Assembly (NCBI GenBank): GCA_003344405.1
Contig: NOWV01000138.1
Span: 62,001-126,000 of the forward strand
Length of the DNA: 64,000 nt
Source of the DNA: Trichoplax sp. H2
Taxonomy: Eukaryota; Placozoa; Uniplacotomia; Trichoplacea
Direction: 5' to 3'
Notes under the pieces: model-generated
Told to the model about the DNA's origin: nothing
The model's database searches: none
What the model saw: the letters and a program-made list of their open reading frames with translations, nothing else
Part shown: one piece after another, positions 12,106 through 24,228 of the stretch
How the letters are laid out: each line of letters opens with the position of its first letter
How positions within the stretch are numbered: position 1 is the stretch's first letter
Position numbers and translations under genes: made by a program

Positions 12106-13841
12106 ACTGTTAGATTAATTTTTGGCCAATTTCCTACTTCTCGTCTATAATTTGATAATTTAAAGCTGGATAATATCAATAATAAGTAAGGGAATGGAAG
12201 GAGATTTAGTATAAGAAAAGCAACCGTGAACTAGCGATTTTAAATACTTTGCTGCTATGCAACCGTTAGACGCATGCGCAACGAGGTGCATGACGTAAGA
12301 GTGCAAAACTCTCCCGATCTCTCCATAATGGCCGCCATGGAATTGGCATTAGAGATCTTTGATACGATCTCGAAGCCACACTAAACATCTACATTAGCTC
12401 ATTAGCACTGTATCAGTAGCTTTTAGAGTTCCTTTTTTTGAAAATATGCTAATTTGCTTGTATCATCCTTATTGTTACTTCTGATGATTGAGTTTGCAAT
12501 GGGTAGCAGCATGGCTACAAGAACGGTGCAAATGTTGGGGGTTAAGGTTAGGGATTCATGACATCTGTTAATTAAAGCTATTCAGTACTACTATTCAACC
12601 GGATCATGGACTCTTAGTAGTTCATGGCACTGTAGACTGGAAGCAGGTAGGCTAGATCGATGATATATCTTCAGTAGTGAATGAATAATGAAATTAGAAA
12701 AAGACTTGATGATAATAAATAAGCCTAAAACTACTACGCAATTAATACTCGTATGAGAACGTAGATCGATGACTATTTGATAAAGCTGTTTATTACTACT
12801 TTTCAACCGGATCATGGACTTGCAGTAGTCCATGGCACTGTTGACTGGAAACAGGTAGGCTAGCTGAACGATTTTTGTACAGTAAATGAATGAATAATGT
12901 AGTTGGAATAAGGTTCGATGAAAAATAAATAAAAAAATAAATAAAACTAAAAGTTAATGCGCAACTCCTGATACCTTAGGGTTTACGTATTAATTACTTG
13001 ACAGAGCCATATGGTAATAATGTCTATATACCTTAGTCCATACTGTTGTCCAGCACGGTAACTATTTCCTGAAGCAGTAAAGTATACATTATTCTAGGCT
13101 TCGGTTAGCCCGGGGAATTTGTTATTCTAAAGAAATTATTCTAAAGAAATTGGCTGCAGACATGTTTACACACGTTGCAAGCATAGTAATAGACTGTGAC
13201 GTAAGACAGGGATTCTTGTATGCACCAGTATACGATCGGTCGGGTGTTTTAAGTAGTTGTGCAGTTCTCGACTTTGTGCCCAAGGTGAGCAGCTGACCGG
13301 AGTCAGCTGAAGTAGTTGCTGCAGCAAATCGGTCGAGGATCTCTTTTAACATTAAAAGACAAAATTAAATTATAGTATTTGTATTGCAAGGGCTGTTCAT
13401 AAAGGGGCGAGGAGCTCAATTGACGTTTCTGCAAGTTGTGCGTGATCAGCTGGTGTATCCTGATTGACTATTCTTCATGGTGCTAACACTGCATAACATC
13501 AACGATATTTTGAGCTACAAATTTTAATTGATAAGGTAAACGTTGAGTCTATACAGATTATAAGTAAGCTTGATCATTTACTTAAGGTTAATACAGTAGT
13601 AGTAACAATTTTTTGTTATCGTATTTTACGATGTTGTAGATTACTGTATTGTAGATCATGAGCTTGGGTATTAAGCTACTAATCATGCAATATTATTACT
13701 GCAAGTTAATCCGTTTTAGTGTAAAAAGAGCAATAAATAATTGATTTCAATACTTGCAACACGTAAACGTTGTATTCGCATTGATTGCATTGCCGTTATG
13801 GGAATTAGAAAGGGAATAACTCTGTACTCCATCCAATCACC
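12106..13841. promoter_or_regulatory. Divergent intergenic region between B9D2 and TDP1
   Basis: The two genes are transcribed away from each other, so both promoters must lie in this 1.7 kb. The 180 bases next to B9D2 include a GC-richer patch around 12260-12360 (ATGCGCAACGAGGTGC, ATGGCCGCCATGG) that resembles a housekeeping promoter core, although no defined element can be named. The middle holds the duplicated repeat at 12592-12870. The minus-strand frame at 13122-13352 (76 codons) resembles nothing I know. Confidence 0.35.
12592..12870. repeat. Two direct repeats of ~75 bp, about 205 bp apart
   Basis: Both copies contain TCAACCGGATCATGGACT, a TAGTAGTTCATGGCACTG or CAGTAGTCCATGGCACTG variant, and CTGGAAGCAGGTAGGCTAG or its variant. 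They start near 12592 and 12799. The TAGTAGTCCATG core also appears in the arrays at 22.8-23.3 kb and 43.1-43.7 kb, so this belongs to a dispersed repeat family. Confidence 0.75.
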
Positions 13842-16800
13842 ATGACTACACCTACCGAGATTGATCAAGATGAGATGATGGCACGCAAGTTACAAGCTGA
13901 GGTAACGTATAACATAGCTGCCATATAGAATACTGCAAATACTTGTATCAAGGACCAACAGAGCTGCTATGTAGAACACTGTCAATACTTTTATCAGGAT
14001 CTACTAGAAATCCCTACTACTAGGTATTTCTAAGAGTCCTTGCCTGTATCTAGTAGTTATACATAGATGGAGGAATGAGATTGGTCATGGAATACTAGTG
14101 CACTGTGGTAACAAAAAATTCGTACTCGGTTGATATCATCTATAGTATTAAAGATAGAAAGATTTCCAATTTGTGTTATGTTGTCTACATCAGTTCATAC
14201 GTATCGTACAATAGACGGCAGAATGAGGTTGGCCTTTGAATACTAATGCAACTACTCTAGCAACATAAAATTCAGACACCGTTAATCTAATGATGATTCC
14301 ATCTACTATACTAAACCAAGAAGGATATCCATTGACTCTATGATACTACTTCGTAATTGCTACAATGTATTAGTTCATAGCTATTTTTGCAATACTTCTT
14401 TTATATTGATAGTGCATCAACTCAATTGCCTACTGTATGTATACTAATGTAAAGTCAGGTAAAGTTTATACCACATATCATCATAATAAATATACTTGGT
14501 AGGAATTTGAAAATATTGGAATATTATGTTTTACTATTCAGTTAATGATAAAGGTTAATATAACAGTACGATCTAGAATATGCAATGTCTCAAGAACATG
14601 AGGAACCGGAAGCTGGTAAATCCTCGCATAGTAAGCTTACCTGTAATAGTAGAGCTACAACTTGGCAGATAATATCAACAGCTACCTTATCTTCAATTAT
14701 CCTGAGATAACCTAAAGATAGATGAAATAAAATTTAATTTACTACTTTATATTGCAGATCAACAAGAAGTAGTATCCGCTAATACTTCCAAAGATGAGAC
14801 CGAAAATATAGATCAAAGTAGAAGTTCGAGGTTAATAGATACTCGACCACTATGCAAATATGGAGGTAAATGTTACAGGGAAAATCCCTTACACTTTATG
14901 GAATACCGACATTCAGGTTCGAAAATCCACGAAATATTAATTATCGTGCAATAGTACTAATACTCGTAGATATTTTTGTTCTTTTATGGATCTTTAACCA
15001 CTTAATTTTAGAAGTTTACCTTCTGTATATTGTGTTTAAAAGTCTAATAAATATTCTACATGTAGGTGAGGCAAACAGTAGGGAAGTAACCGAAAGTCCC
15101 AGAAAAAAATTGAAAAGTCATGACGTTCGAGTCGAGCAGCCAAGAGTAGAAACGAAAGAGCATAGCCAAGACCAGGCTGAGCCTGATCAAATGTGTAACA
15201 AATATTCATATTATTTATCTAAAGTTCGCGGTCTTAATAATAATTACAATAGTAGAACCAGCAGTATTCATATTAGAGGTAAGATATTTAACCAAGTTTA
15301 TTGGCGAATATCTCTATTGCTATAAAACTAAAATCCTGATTAATCCATTTCTAGAAATTCTTGCCTTAGAAAAGAGTGAATTAATATCATCTATACAGGT
15401 ATTTGATTTATAGGAATAGCAGTAGCAAAAACTAATGCACATCGGTAAAAAGAAAGTATAAGCTAACCTAACTTATTGGAATAATCTTCGTTCTCAATAA
15501 GTTCAATTACATGTTTGATGTCAGTTGGCTATTGGACCAATACCCAGAAGATTACAGGTAACAAGAAATTTTGATGTTTATAGTTGAATACGGTACCAGT
15601 TTTGCTTTAAATATGGAACAAAATTACAAATATGCTACACGCCAAAGTTGCTACCATAAATGATTTTTTCTCCGTTAGGAAAAATCCAGTTTTAATTGTA
15701 CACGGTTACAGCGGCCAGTCTCGCAATAATTTAGAGCAACAAGGGCAACCATTTCCAAATGTTAAATTTCATCAGGTTAATTGATCACTTATTTAATAGA
15801 AATTTAATTCAAGTAACAACTTCATTAAACGTACTAAATCATGCTTTAATATAAATAAATCAATGCATGGCTAGTGATGTCAAGTAACTCTTGTTGAGTG
15901 CTGTTGACGTAGTAAAATAAATGAATATAATTTACAAATAAAATTTCACTCTTTAAGGCAAAATTAGAAATGGCCTATGGTACGCATCACAGGTACGTGT
16001 AGTAGATAAGTAAAATTTTAGCAATTTAGTGATTGCTGTAGATAGATCGGAAGTCATACGTTTTTAACAATATTTTTTACAAGTTTGTGAAGCGATTGGT
16101 GGGTATTTTTTGCAAAATCTAATAATTTTGTAATCATTACAGTAAGATGATGTTTCTATTGTACTCGAACGGACTACGAATTGTTATTCATACCGCAAAT
16201 CTAATCCCACAAGATTGGGGTCGTAGAACGCAAGGGTAATCGTGACAACCGATAATCATAAGTGTATTTACATCCTTTAAATTTCACTTTTAATAAGAAT
16301 TTATATTTGTTAAACTTTTGCTATAGTATTTGGATAAGTCCACTATTTCTGAAACGATCAGATAAATCGGAAATGAACATAGCAGATGATACTGGATTTA
16401 AACAAGATTTAATGGTAAAAATTTAAATTGATTAATGTTTATCATGATGTATCATTGCCGATACTGTAATGGCCATGTCAAATGTCATCTCTGATTCATG
16501 AAATGAAGTCGGATTAATGTCTTTTTATTCTGCGTGTATTTAGGATTATGTTGCTAGCTATGGACCGGCTTTATTTGAATGGAGAAGTCGAATTATGGAG
16601 CATGACATGTCATCCGTAAAGTAATTTGCAAACTTTATAAAACGATTATGATTGGCATAATTTGATGTATCTTACGATTATTTCATTGCTACTTCTTGTA
16701 CAGCGTTTTTCTAATAGCTTCGGTCCCTGGTAGACACGCTGGCAAAAATATTGATAAATGGGGACACTTGAAACTGCGAAAGGTATTTGTTGTTATAATG

Positions 16801-18220
16801 ACTTTATGACTGAGTATTCTTTATTAATTGTACTACAACATTTCGTAAGATTCTAAAACGTAATGGGCCAAGTAAGGATGATGTATCAGCAAATTGGCCA
16901 GCCATATGCCAATTTTCTAGCATTGGTTCGCTTGGTAGTAAGCGTGATGCATGGTTGTATAGCGAATTTAGGACTAGTTTATCTTCCACATCAACGACAA
17001 GGTTATCTCAATTGGGAGAAAGAAAAGCTGATGTTAAGCTGGTTCGCTTGCCAAATATTTTTTTAAGAGTATCGGGATTAATCAACATTATAATTCATGA
17101 ACTGTTGAAAATTTCACAAACTTAGATTTTCCCGTCTGTAGAAAATGTCCGAAATTGTTTAGAAGGTTATAAAGGTAAGGTAGCGATTTAAAATTAGTCT
17201 TGAATGAATTATCTTTGTAGTCCATTATGTTGTATCAGTTTATAGCTGTTACATCATTGCTTTTGCGTATTAAAGTTTATCGTAGTACACCTAACATTTG
17301 AATTGCACTACTTAAAACGTTAAAGGTGGTTCTTGCTTACCATACAATCGGGGTACCGCCAATAAACAACCTTGGCTAAATTCCTTATTACAGTAAATAA
17401 CATTTTTTACCGTAAATTTAATACTCGCAGTCTATTTCCTGTAATTCTATCGTAACATTGTAATTATCTATTGAATGCGAAGCAATTGGGCTGCCAAAAA
17501 AACTGGACGCCATCGTGCATCTCCTCACATCAAAACTTACACTCGCGTATCACCAGATAATACAGAATTAGCTTGGTTTCTTATAACCAGGCAAGTGTTG
17601 TTTTCTTATTTTATGCACATATACAGTCAATGATATGGCAGAATAATTCAAGTGTATTTTTATGTCATAAATGATAGCGCAAATCTTTCCAAAGCTGCTT
17701 GGGGCACAATGGAAAAAAACGAAACGCAGTTGATGATTCGATCTTATGAAATTGGTGTACTCTTTCTACCCAAGCAGTTTGTAAGATACTGCAATAATTG
17801 CATTATTACTGAATTCTGATAACAATTTAAATTATAGCGTTTGAAAGTTAATGGTAATTGTGATTTCGAAATGTAAAGGGGGATGGTAAGACATTTAAAA
17901 CTTGTGACCTGAAGACAAACTGGTTAATTCCTTACGATTTACCGTTGATTCCGTACGGACTTCAAGGTATATTTAACAATCAATGTAACTTTATATTTTA
18001 AACAGCAATGTCATCAAACAGCATGGCATCCTTGATAATCTTTCTATACGTATGCATTACGTAATCATGCTGACTATGCTTTAAATTTCGCTTTTTGTTA
18101 GATTCCCCATGGACATGGGATACACCTCATCTTGAGCCTGATACTCATGGTGCTCAGTGGATTCCAGGAGGATATAAAGCCTTTAGGGAAAGCCGCTATG
18201 ATAAAGAGGAACAACCATGA
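13842..18220 (+). CDS. TDP1: Tyrosyl-DNA phosphodiesterase 1 with an N-terminal PBZ-type zinc finger (600 aa)
   Basis: Nineteen exons: 13842-13901, 14567-14615, 14758-14916, 15066-15278, 15355-15398, 15502-15557, 15679-15775, 15958-15992, 16143-16235, 16327-16414, 16544-16620, 16704-16782, 16850-17068, 17126-17174, 17326-17392, 17483-17590, 17678-17780, 17879-17966 and 18102-18220. They total 1803 nt, exactly 600 codons plus stop. TDP1 hydrolyses the 3'-phosphotyrosyl bond left by trapped topoisomerase I. Both catalytic HxK motifs are present: GTHHSKMM (His237, Lys239) and SPHIKTYTR (His477, Lys479). [12 protein letters not shown] and [15 protein letters not shown] also match the family. Residues 66-90 form C69-x5-C75-x6-H82-x5-H88 with KYGG and CYRENPLH, the pattern of a poly(ADP-ribose)-binding PBZ finger. 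The intron after exon 16 has a GC donor. The exon 13 donor is the least certain junction. Confidence 0.95.
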
Positions 18221-18735
18221 AAGAAAAACGGAGGAAGAAATTTGCACTGGGTAATCGGAAAATGATTTTGCTTTTCTCAACTTGAAATAGCATACTATGT
18301 AGTTGTGAAATATCTAAACTTTTGTTACTATATAACTGCGGCCTTGATGGACCAGTGAATACGTATATATATATATACATCGCGACGTATGTTACTGTTC
18401 ATCTTGCCTTCCTGCTTGATTCCTTGAATGTATTATTTTTCGTTACTTAACGTGATGTATCTAATTTTTGTAACAAAGCACAAAGCGTGGAAGCATTGGC
18501 TAATCGATCTTGTCATAACTGTGCTTGTTACGGTGATAAGTCTTGAATTGTACAATTCTAGTTGACCAATTTATCTGTAAAGACTGATAATGTATAGTAT
18601 CTGTGTGTATAGTACATTGTAATACGATAGAAACAACAGCATAATACTGTTGCATAAACTGCAAACTGAAGATGGAAACGTAGCGAGAATTGCAATTGTT
18701 AACTGAGTGAATATTCTCTTTAGCATTCTTACATA

Positions 18736-18779
18736 AATAAAGCAAGTGTTGAATGAAACAATAAAACTTTTACTTTATT
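18736..18779. terminator. Opposed poly(A) signals of TDP1 (+) and AP4S1 (-)
   Basis: AATAAA occurs on the plus strand at 18736-18741 and 18760-18765, about 520 bases after the TDP1 stop. On the minus strand an AATAAA (TTTATT on plus) lies at 18774-18779, about 220 bases past the AP4S1 stop. Cleavage normally falls 10-30 bases after the hexamer, so the two 3' UTRs would meet or overlap by a few tens of bases. Confidence 0.55.
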
Positions 18780-19000
18780 TAATCTTATTAACCGTAAATA
18801 TTAATATAAACATATGTACAAAAAATGAGCTGCTTCACGTTGATGAAATTAATTTGACATTCTAAATAACGGAAACTAGTTATTTCTCAACATTCTATCA
18901 TTAGGAGTAATATTTAATTAGCACAAGAGATGGATTCGCAGGTACAAAACTGGGTATCCATGCTAAGGTGATTGTCGCATAACTCTGAAATAGAATTATT

Positions 19001-20615
19001 TTAATTATTTTCCGTAGCGTAAATCGGAGCCAAAATTCTATTTTTACTCGTCTCAATAATGTGACCGTTCAGGATCATCTCGTCAAGGATCATATAAGCT
19101 TTTTCGACATTCATGGTAATCTATTCGGGTAGAAAGAGCATATTATGGTATTCAAAATCTGTCAATTCAAATCTCCTATTATTATCCAAACACAGTTATT
19201 GACAAAAAATTGGACCACGATATTAATTTAAAGCATTCTTACATCTAGTTCGGACTGTTAACCGGTGACCATAATTTTTCGCATCGATTGTCAGAGAATT
19301 GAACATATAAAAATTAAGTATAGAGAGTTATCCATAATAGCAAAAATCCATCGATTCATAATTATCTCTTGCACTATCATTATCATGAGATGTGAATAAT
19401 TGATGAATAAATTAACACGACTTTAGCTAGATTTTGTACCAATCTGCTAGCAGTATGTTGATACTGTATTATTTATTAACGCAAGCACTAAAATGTGATT
19501 GAGCTTTGGAGGTAGTTACTTTATAATTTTATCATACGCGTAACTTACCACATCGTTAAAATATCGGTCAAAGGTTTCTACTAAATTTTGAATCAATTCC
19601 AGGATACTTAATTCATTCTAGATTACGTGGTAGCAAATGGAATATTAAAAATTGCATCAGATTGATTAATTTCTATTTATTGAATACAGCTGTACGTATA
19701 CGAGTATGCTCTCGATTACTGTTCATATAGCATACACTAATCTTTTAAAGGATCGTCATTGTATTAGTTAATGAATTAGTTCAACCTCGATACTAATACC
19801 AATAATGACAAAATGCATTAATGGAGAGTCATAGAATATAAGATTTGGATGAATTGAGCAGGTATGATTGTATGAACATCACTTTGGACTGTACAAATGA
19901 CCTCATTTAGTCAAGATCTAGCCGTGCATAGCCTACCTCATCGCTATCGACACCGACGATAAAAAATAAGGACATGTACCGTCGATAGATAAGCATCATG
20001 TTTTGATATTCTAGGAATGAGCACTATAAATAAATGAACGAATAAGATAGTGGTTAGTATGTGGCGTACAGGTGGAGAAAGCTCGATCTATTGTGATCGA
20101 CAAAAATTGTGGTCCATATTTTCTCTACATGTGTACAGCTTTGTCCTGCAGTAGCTCTCTTTGCCACTTTGCATGATTGGCTGAATTTAGAGTCATGAGT
20201 TTGATGAGATGGAAACAATTGTACTAGGAGGAGTATAGATCGCTTATCCACTTATAGCGATTACATGATGATCATGGAGGAAGGGCCAGCTTGGATAACT
20301 GTATATACTTACATGGTATACTCGTACGGTTTAAATTGTCAGTTTGCTAATCACTAAGAATACGAGTGGAAGAACTTCCATATCATGATGGATCATTTTG
20401 ATCAGTCACCCCCATTGACGCCTGTTAATGCGGTGTTTTATCCATAAAGAATAGTACTGATTCGCTCGTTTTATTACCTCTTTCTTACTTCGTGGTAAGC
20501 ATTTCTGAATAGTCTCACGTTCTAGATTCTCTCTTTCTTCCCCAAGAATGTTGTGATAGTATCTCGAAAGCCGACTTTGGCCATCTTTGTTCACCAAGAG
20601 TATAAATTTGATCAT
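19001..20615 (-). CDS. AP4S1: AP-4 adaptor complex sigma subunit (141 aa), with a 12-nt micro-exon
   Basis: Five minus-strand exons: 20478-20615, 19937-20023, 19549-19617, 19243-19254 and 19001-19120. All junctions are phase 0, giving 141 aa; human AP4S1 is 144 aa. Exon 1 begins MIKFILLVNKDGQSRLSRYY. Exon 2 encodes CSFLEYQNMMLIYRRYMSLF and exon 3 NELSILELIQNLVETFDRYF. Exon 4 encodes only SELD, and exon 5 has EKAYMILDEMILNGHIIETS and NRILAPI. The start and the RILAP ending are closer to AP-4 sigma than to AP-1 or AP-2 sigma. The product is the small longin-like subunit of the AP-4 coat at the trans-Golgi network, which binds dileucine-type cargo signals together with the epsilon chain. No other AP-4 subunit is in the window. 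The micro-exon has a clean AACAG acceptor and GTAAG donor, and its four residues are the conserved SELD of the family. Confidence 0.93.
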
Positions 20616-20778
20616 TACTTTGTCGTGGATCGCTACAGTTTTCAATCAATCATGCCCTAAACAGTATCCAATAAGTCAATGTTCATGGCTTGTCCAGCTT
20701 ATACCTGCCTTCCAATGATCGTCTCCCTTGCCAGAGAAGAAGCGATGGAGTTTTATTTATTTATTTTAGAGTTAACTG

Positions 20779-21557
20779 GATCAAAATATGGAAGAATTGT
20801 TGATGACGACGACAGATGAGAATGTTGCTTAGCATTAGAATCTTTGCATACCGTGTATAGTCCAGGTCACAGCGCTGGGCAAGGACAGAATGACGGACTG
20901 GCTGTTGCCTGAAACTAGTCTAAGATGGACAAGGTGGAGAAAGCTTTCCTGCTGCTTGTATTTAATGTTGAATTAAATCAGTTCAATAGTTTATCTCATT
21001 AAGATAGCCGATCATGATAATTTACTGATGAGCTACTAGAATGAAACTTGAATTTACGGTTTCGGATAACGGGATGTGCTGGTGAATGCATCATCAAGCT
21101 GTAGNNNNNNNNNNNNNNNNNNNNGGATCAAAATATGGAAGAATTGTTGATGACGACGACAGATGAGAATGTTGCTTAGCATTAGAATCTTTGCATACCG
21201 TGTATAGTCCAGGTCACAGCGCAGGGCAAGGACAGAATGACGGACTGGCTGTTGCCTGAAACTAGTCTATCCTGTGTACAGTACAGTACACTCAAGGCCA
21301 TAGTAATCGGTATCGTGTGTGTACGGACGATGAGTTGTATGCAGTGTCCTCGATTTGGCGTGCTCGATGGGAGAAAGATGGACAAGGTGGAGAAAGCTTT
21401 CCTGCTGCTTGTATTTAATGTTGAATTAAATCAGTTCAATAGTTTATCTCATTAAGATAGCCGATCATGATAATTTACTGATTTGCTACTTGAATGAAAT
21501 TTGAATTTACGGTTTCGGATAAAGGGATGTGCTGGTGAATGCATCATCAAGCTGTAG
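20779..21557. repeat. Near-identical duplicated block flanking an assembly gap
   Basis: The block 20779-21104 is repeated at 21125-21557. Both copies begin GGATCAAAATATGGAAGAAT and end AATGCATCATCAAGCTGTAG. The right copy carries about 107 extra bases (about 21269-21376), and only a few substitutions separate the rest. The copies are separated only by 20 N. This pattern is typical of two haplotypes laid end to end by an assembler. A true recent tandem duplication is possible but less likely. Confidence 0.85.
21105..21124. other. Assembly gap (20 N)
   Basis: Twenty N bases lie exactly between the two copies of the duplicated block 20779-21557. Confidence 0.95.
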
Positions 21558-22785
21558 CATGTTGCAGAGTTCGCCATTTCTTGCAAGCAAACATTGATGA
21601 ACCATTCGTTTGCATAGCTACACAAACTGAACCTTTAACATGTCTAACCTCGTCAATTATGACAAACATTGTGTAGGTGTTGCTGTTTCTGTTTAGAGAG
21701 CTAGGCGAAGGTTGTAGACTGATTCAAAGACAATGAGTGTGTCGAAAACACTACCACATTGAACGGCAGTTGGCAAGCTGGAGCAGGCGGCAAAACAACT
21801 GCTAATGCAAAATGGCAGTCAATAGTATGTTTAAGTGAAGAGATAATTGAATTGCTTTGCTAATTGCATTTGTCTCTCCAGGACAACACCATGTTTTCCA
21901 TTGAGGCATTGAAAGCGGACGACATGCATACTATTACTATTGGCTGGAAAGCATATGTTGACATTATCGTGATAAAACAACATTGCACATAGAAGGCGTG
22001 CCTTGAATTAAAGCCATCATCTCTAGGCCCTTCCAGCATGAAGAAAGACAAGAAGTGGACATGAAACTTGTCACTTGAACGTGAACTGGTGTAACTAACA
22101 CTATACTGGAAAGTGCTGACAGGGTGTATTTACTTTATTTTAGAAATACAATCCTCAGCAAATTCAAAAAGTCAATCACAGAGCCCTTGCATTTTGAAGT
22201 TACAGTAGTGTATTGTGAAGGTAGGCTAAAAAGGGAAAGATGCAAGGGGTCTATGTCTTTTGCTGAAGTGGCCATTATTGCTTCGATTGGCCCGTTTTCA
22301 CATATTATGTATTGTAGAGTCCTTGCATGCAAGACTTTGATGTAGACTGATCAAGTCTACTATTGGCACCTCTTCCTGGACGTTCCAATTTTAGCTCATG
22401 CAAACGCATGGCTATGAATGGTAGTCCCTTTGCTAACTGATTTACTCACTGCAAGATGACTTGAAGGTGCAGCAAGTTGCATCGAATGGATATCCAAGCT
22501 GTTTAGATACCCGATTGAAGCACTGTAGACTGTAGTACAGTCGTTTCGATGGTCGGGTAGAATAAGATTGAAAGGTATTTCAGCAGACAGTAAGTAGCAT
22601 GCAGTGGGCCGTCTGTCTTTGCAAATCGGTCGCCATTTTTCTGCTACAATGATGTCCAATGACCTGCCATGAATTGACAATATTGACCGATCGACTGGAT
22701 AGAGAATGAATGTAGGCATAGGCAGAGTCATGGACTCTTCCACTACCATCCATTTTGAGGACATATTATACTTACATTATGTAGA
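21558..22785. other. Non-repetitive stretch without a recognised gene
   Basis: Several short frames are open on both strands. The longest, 22396-22764 (-), has 122 codons, but its product (starting MSSKWMVVEESMTLPMPTF) resembles no family I know and lacks splice context. A minus-strand frame at 21860-22051 is similarly unconvincing. No repeat or RNA gene was seen. Confidence 0.4.
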
Positions 22786-23262
22786 TAGAAAGCAAATCAA
22801 AGCATGGACTTGATTCTACAGTAGTAGTCTATATTCATTTCTTCGTCTCTACTACTGATTCCTGACTGCTACAGCGTTGCAAACATATTATAGATAGAAA
22901 GCAAATCAAGCATGACTACCAAGTTGATTCTACAGTAGTAGTCCATGCTCATTTCTCCTCTACTACTAATTGCTGACTACTATAGCGTAGCAATCCACTT
23001 TGGTCAGCGTTGCAAACATATAGCTAGAAAGTAAATCAAAGCATGGACTACTAGAAGGCTTGATTCTACAGTAGTAGCCCATGTTCATTTCTTCCTCTCT
23101 ACTACTAATTGCTGACTACCATAGCGTTGTAAACATATTATAGATAGATAGAAAGCAAATCAAAGCATGAACTACTACAAGACTTGATCCTACAGTAGTA
23201 GTCCATGTTCATTTCTTCCTCTCTACTACTGATTGCTGACTGCTATAGCGTTGCAAACTTCT
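22786..23262. repeat. Tandem array of ~110-120 bp units with TAGTAGTCCATG core
   Basis: Four to five imperfect copies recur. Common pieces are TTGATTCTACAGTAGTAGTC, CATTTCTTCCTCTCTACTAC, TGACTGCTATAGCGTTGCAA and ATAGATAGAAAGCAAATCAA. Copies differ by small indels. The CAGTAGTAGTCCATG core links the array to the arrays at 12.6-12.9 kb and 43.1-43.7 kb. Confidence 0.85.
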
Positions 23263-24221
23263 TCTTCCTCGCTCCTCCAGGCTATGACGCAATGAGGTAT
23301 CGTAGAGTGCACAGTACCAGGTACTGTACACTGTACGAAAGAGACGGTACCCCTTTGGAGGCCGTCGAATAGATATACTCTGTCAGCTGTCCTAGAATAG
23401 GATTTACACTGGAAAGCGGCGCGACCATGGTTACTTTGGATCCGCCATAGTCAACATCAGCGCCACTTGAGCTACGACACTAGGGACCACCACCAGCACC
23501 GTTTGGTTGGCCATACTGGAAATAGGCTGGCGATAGTGATAAGAGACTTGTGTATAGCGCATACAGTCATGTTACAGCACGCACTCGTCGTGTGGAACAC
23601 GAGTGTCGGTTCAGCACGAACCCTGGTGGTCGAAAATCCCTTCTATAGTCAATCATAACACTCAGTCCAATTCATACTATTATAACTAGAAATAATACCC
23701 TTGAAATCGACACACCACTAACAGGCATCCTTTGACCAGGGGCAAACTTAACCCTCTGCAAGGTTTGACGTCGGTTTGTCCAGGGGTAGTATGGGAAATT
23801 GGAAACGATGATGGAGTCGGAAGGAGGCAATATGCAAGTCCAGGTTGAAATGGAGCCGAACGAGCTGAATTACAGGTAGAGAATCTTGTTGTCGACAAGG
23901 AGGAGGGGGGGGGGGNNNNNNNNNNNNNNNNNNNNGCCAAGGCCATCGTCTCTCGATTCCTAGACGATCGCTACTAGAATACCACACGTCGTCATCATGT
24001 CGTCTTTAGCCATGCTAGTTAACAGTCATGGCGTAGACAATAATGCTTCTTGCCTACTTGATCTTTTTCCTTTCTTCCTCCACCATCGCTTGATTGCAAT
24101 ACGATCCATTGGATCTTTCTCATCCTATTTGTTGTTCATCATGCTTGTTGTTAGTCAGAAATCAGTTGCTAAAGTAACTCTCCTCTACCTATTGGAGTAA
24201 ATACGATCGATTGTATTACCC
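23263..24221. other. Gene-poor stretch with an assembly gap at a poly-G run
   Basis: The stretch is somewhat richer in GC than its surroundings. It contains a GTAC-rich patch (about 23305-23340) and a run of G at 23904-23915 that leads straight into 20 N (23916-23935). Homopolymer failure is the likely cause of the gap. Frames around the gap are artefacts of the N bases. The plus-strand frames at 23467-23658 and 23997-24200 have no family resemblance. Confidence 0.45.
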
Positions 24222-24228
24222 TTCTATC

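Noticed and set aside
14870-15325. 151-codon plus-strand frame starting with [11 protein letters not shown]
   Set aside because: It reads through the intron between TDP1 exons at 14758-14916 and 15066-15278 and starts in the wrong frame for the first of them.
22396-22764. 122-codon minus-strand open frame
   Set aside because: No recognisable motif, no splice context and gene-poor surroundings; kept only as a note.
23686-23987. Minus-strand frames crossing the N gap
   Set aside because: They read through N bases and a poly-G run and have no other support.
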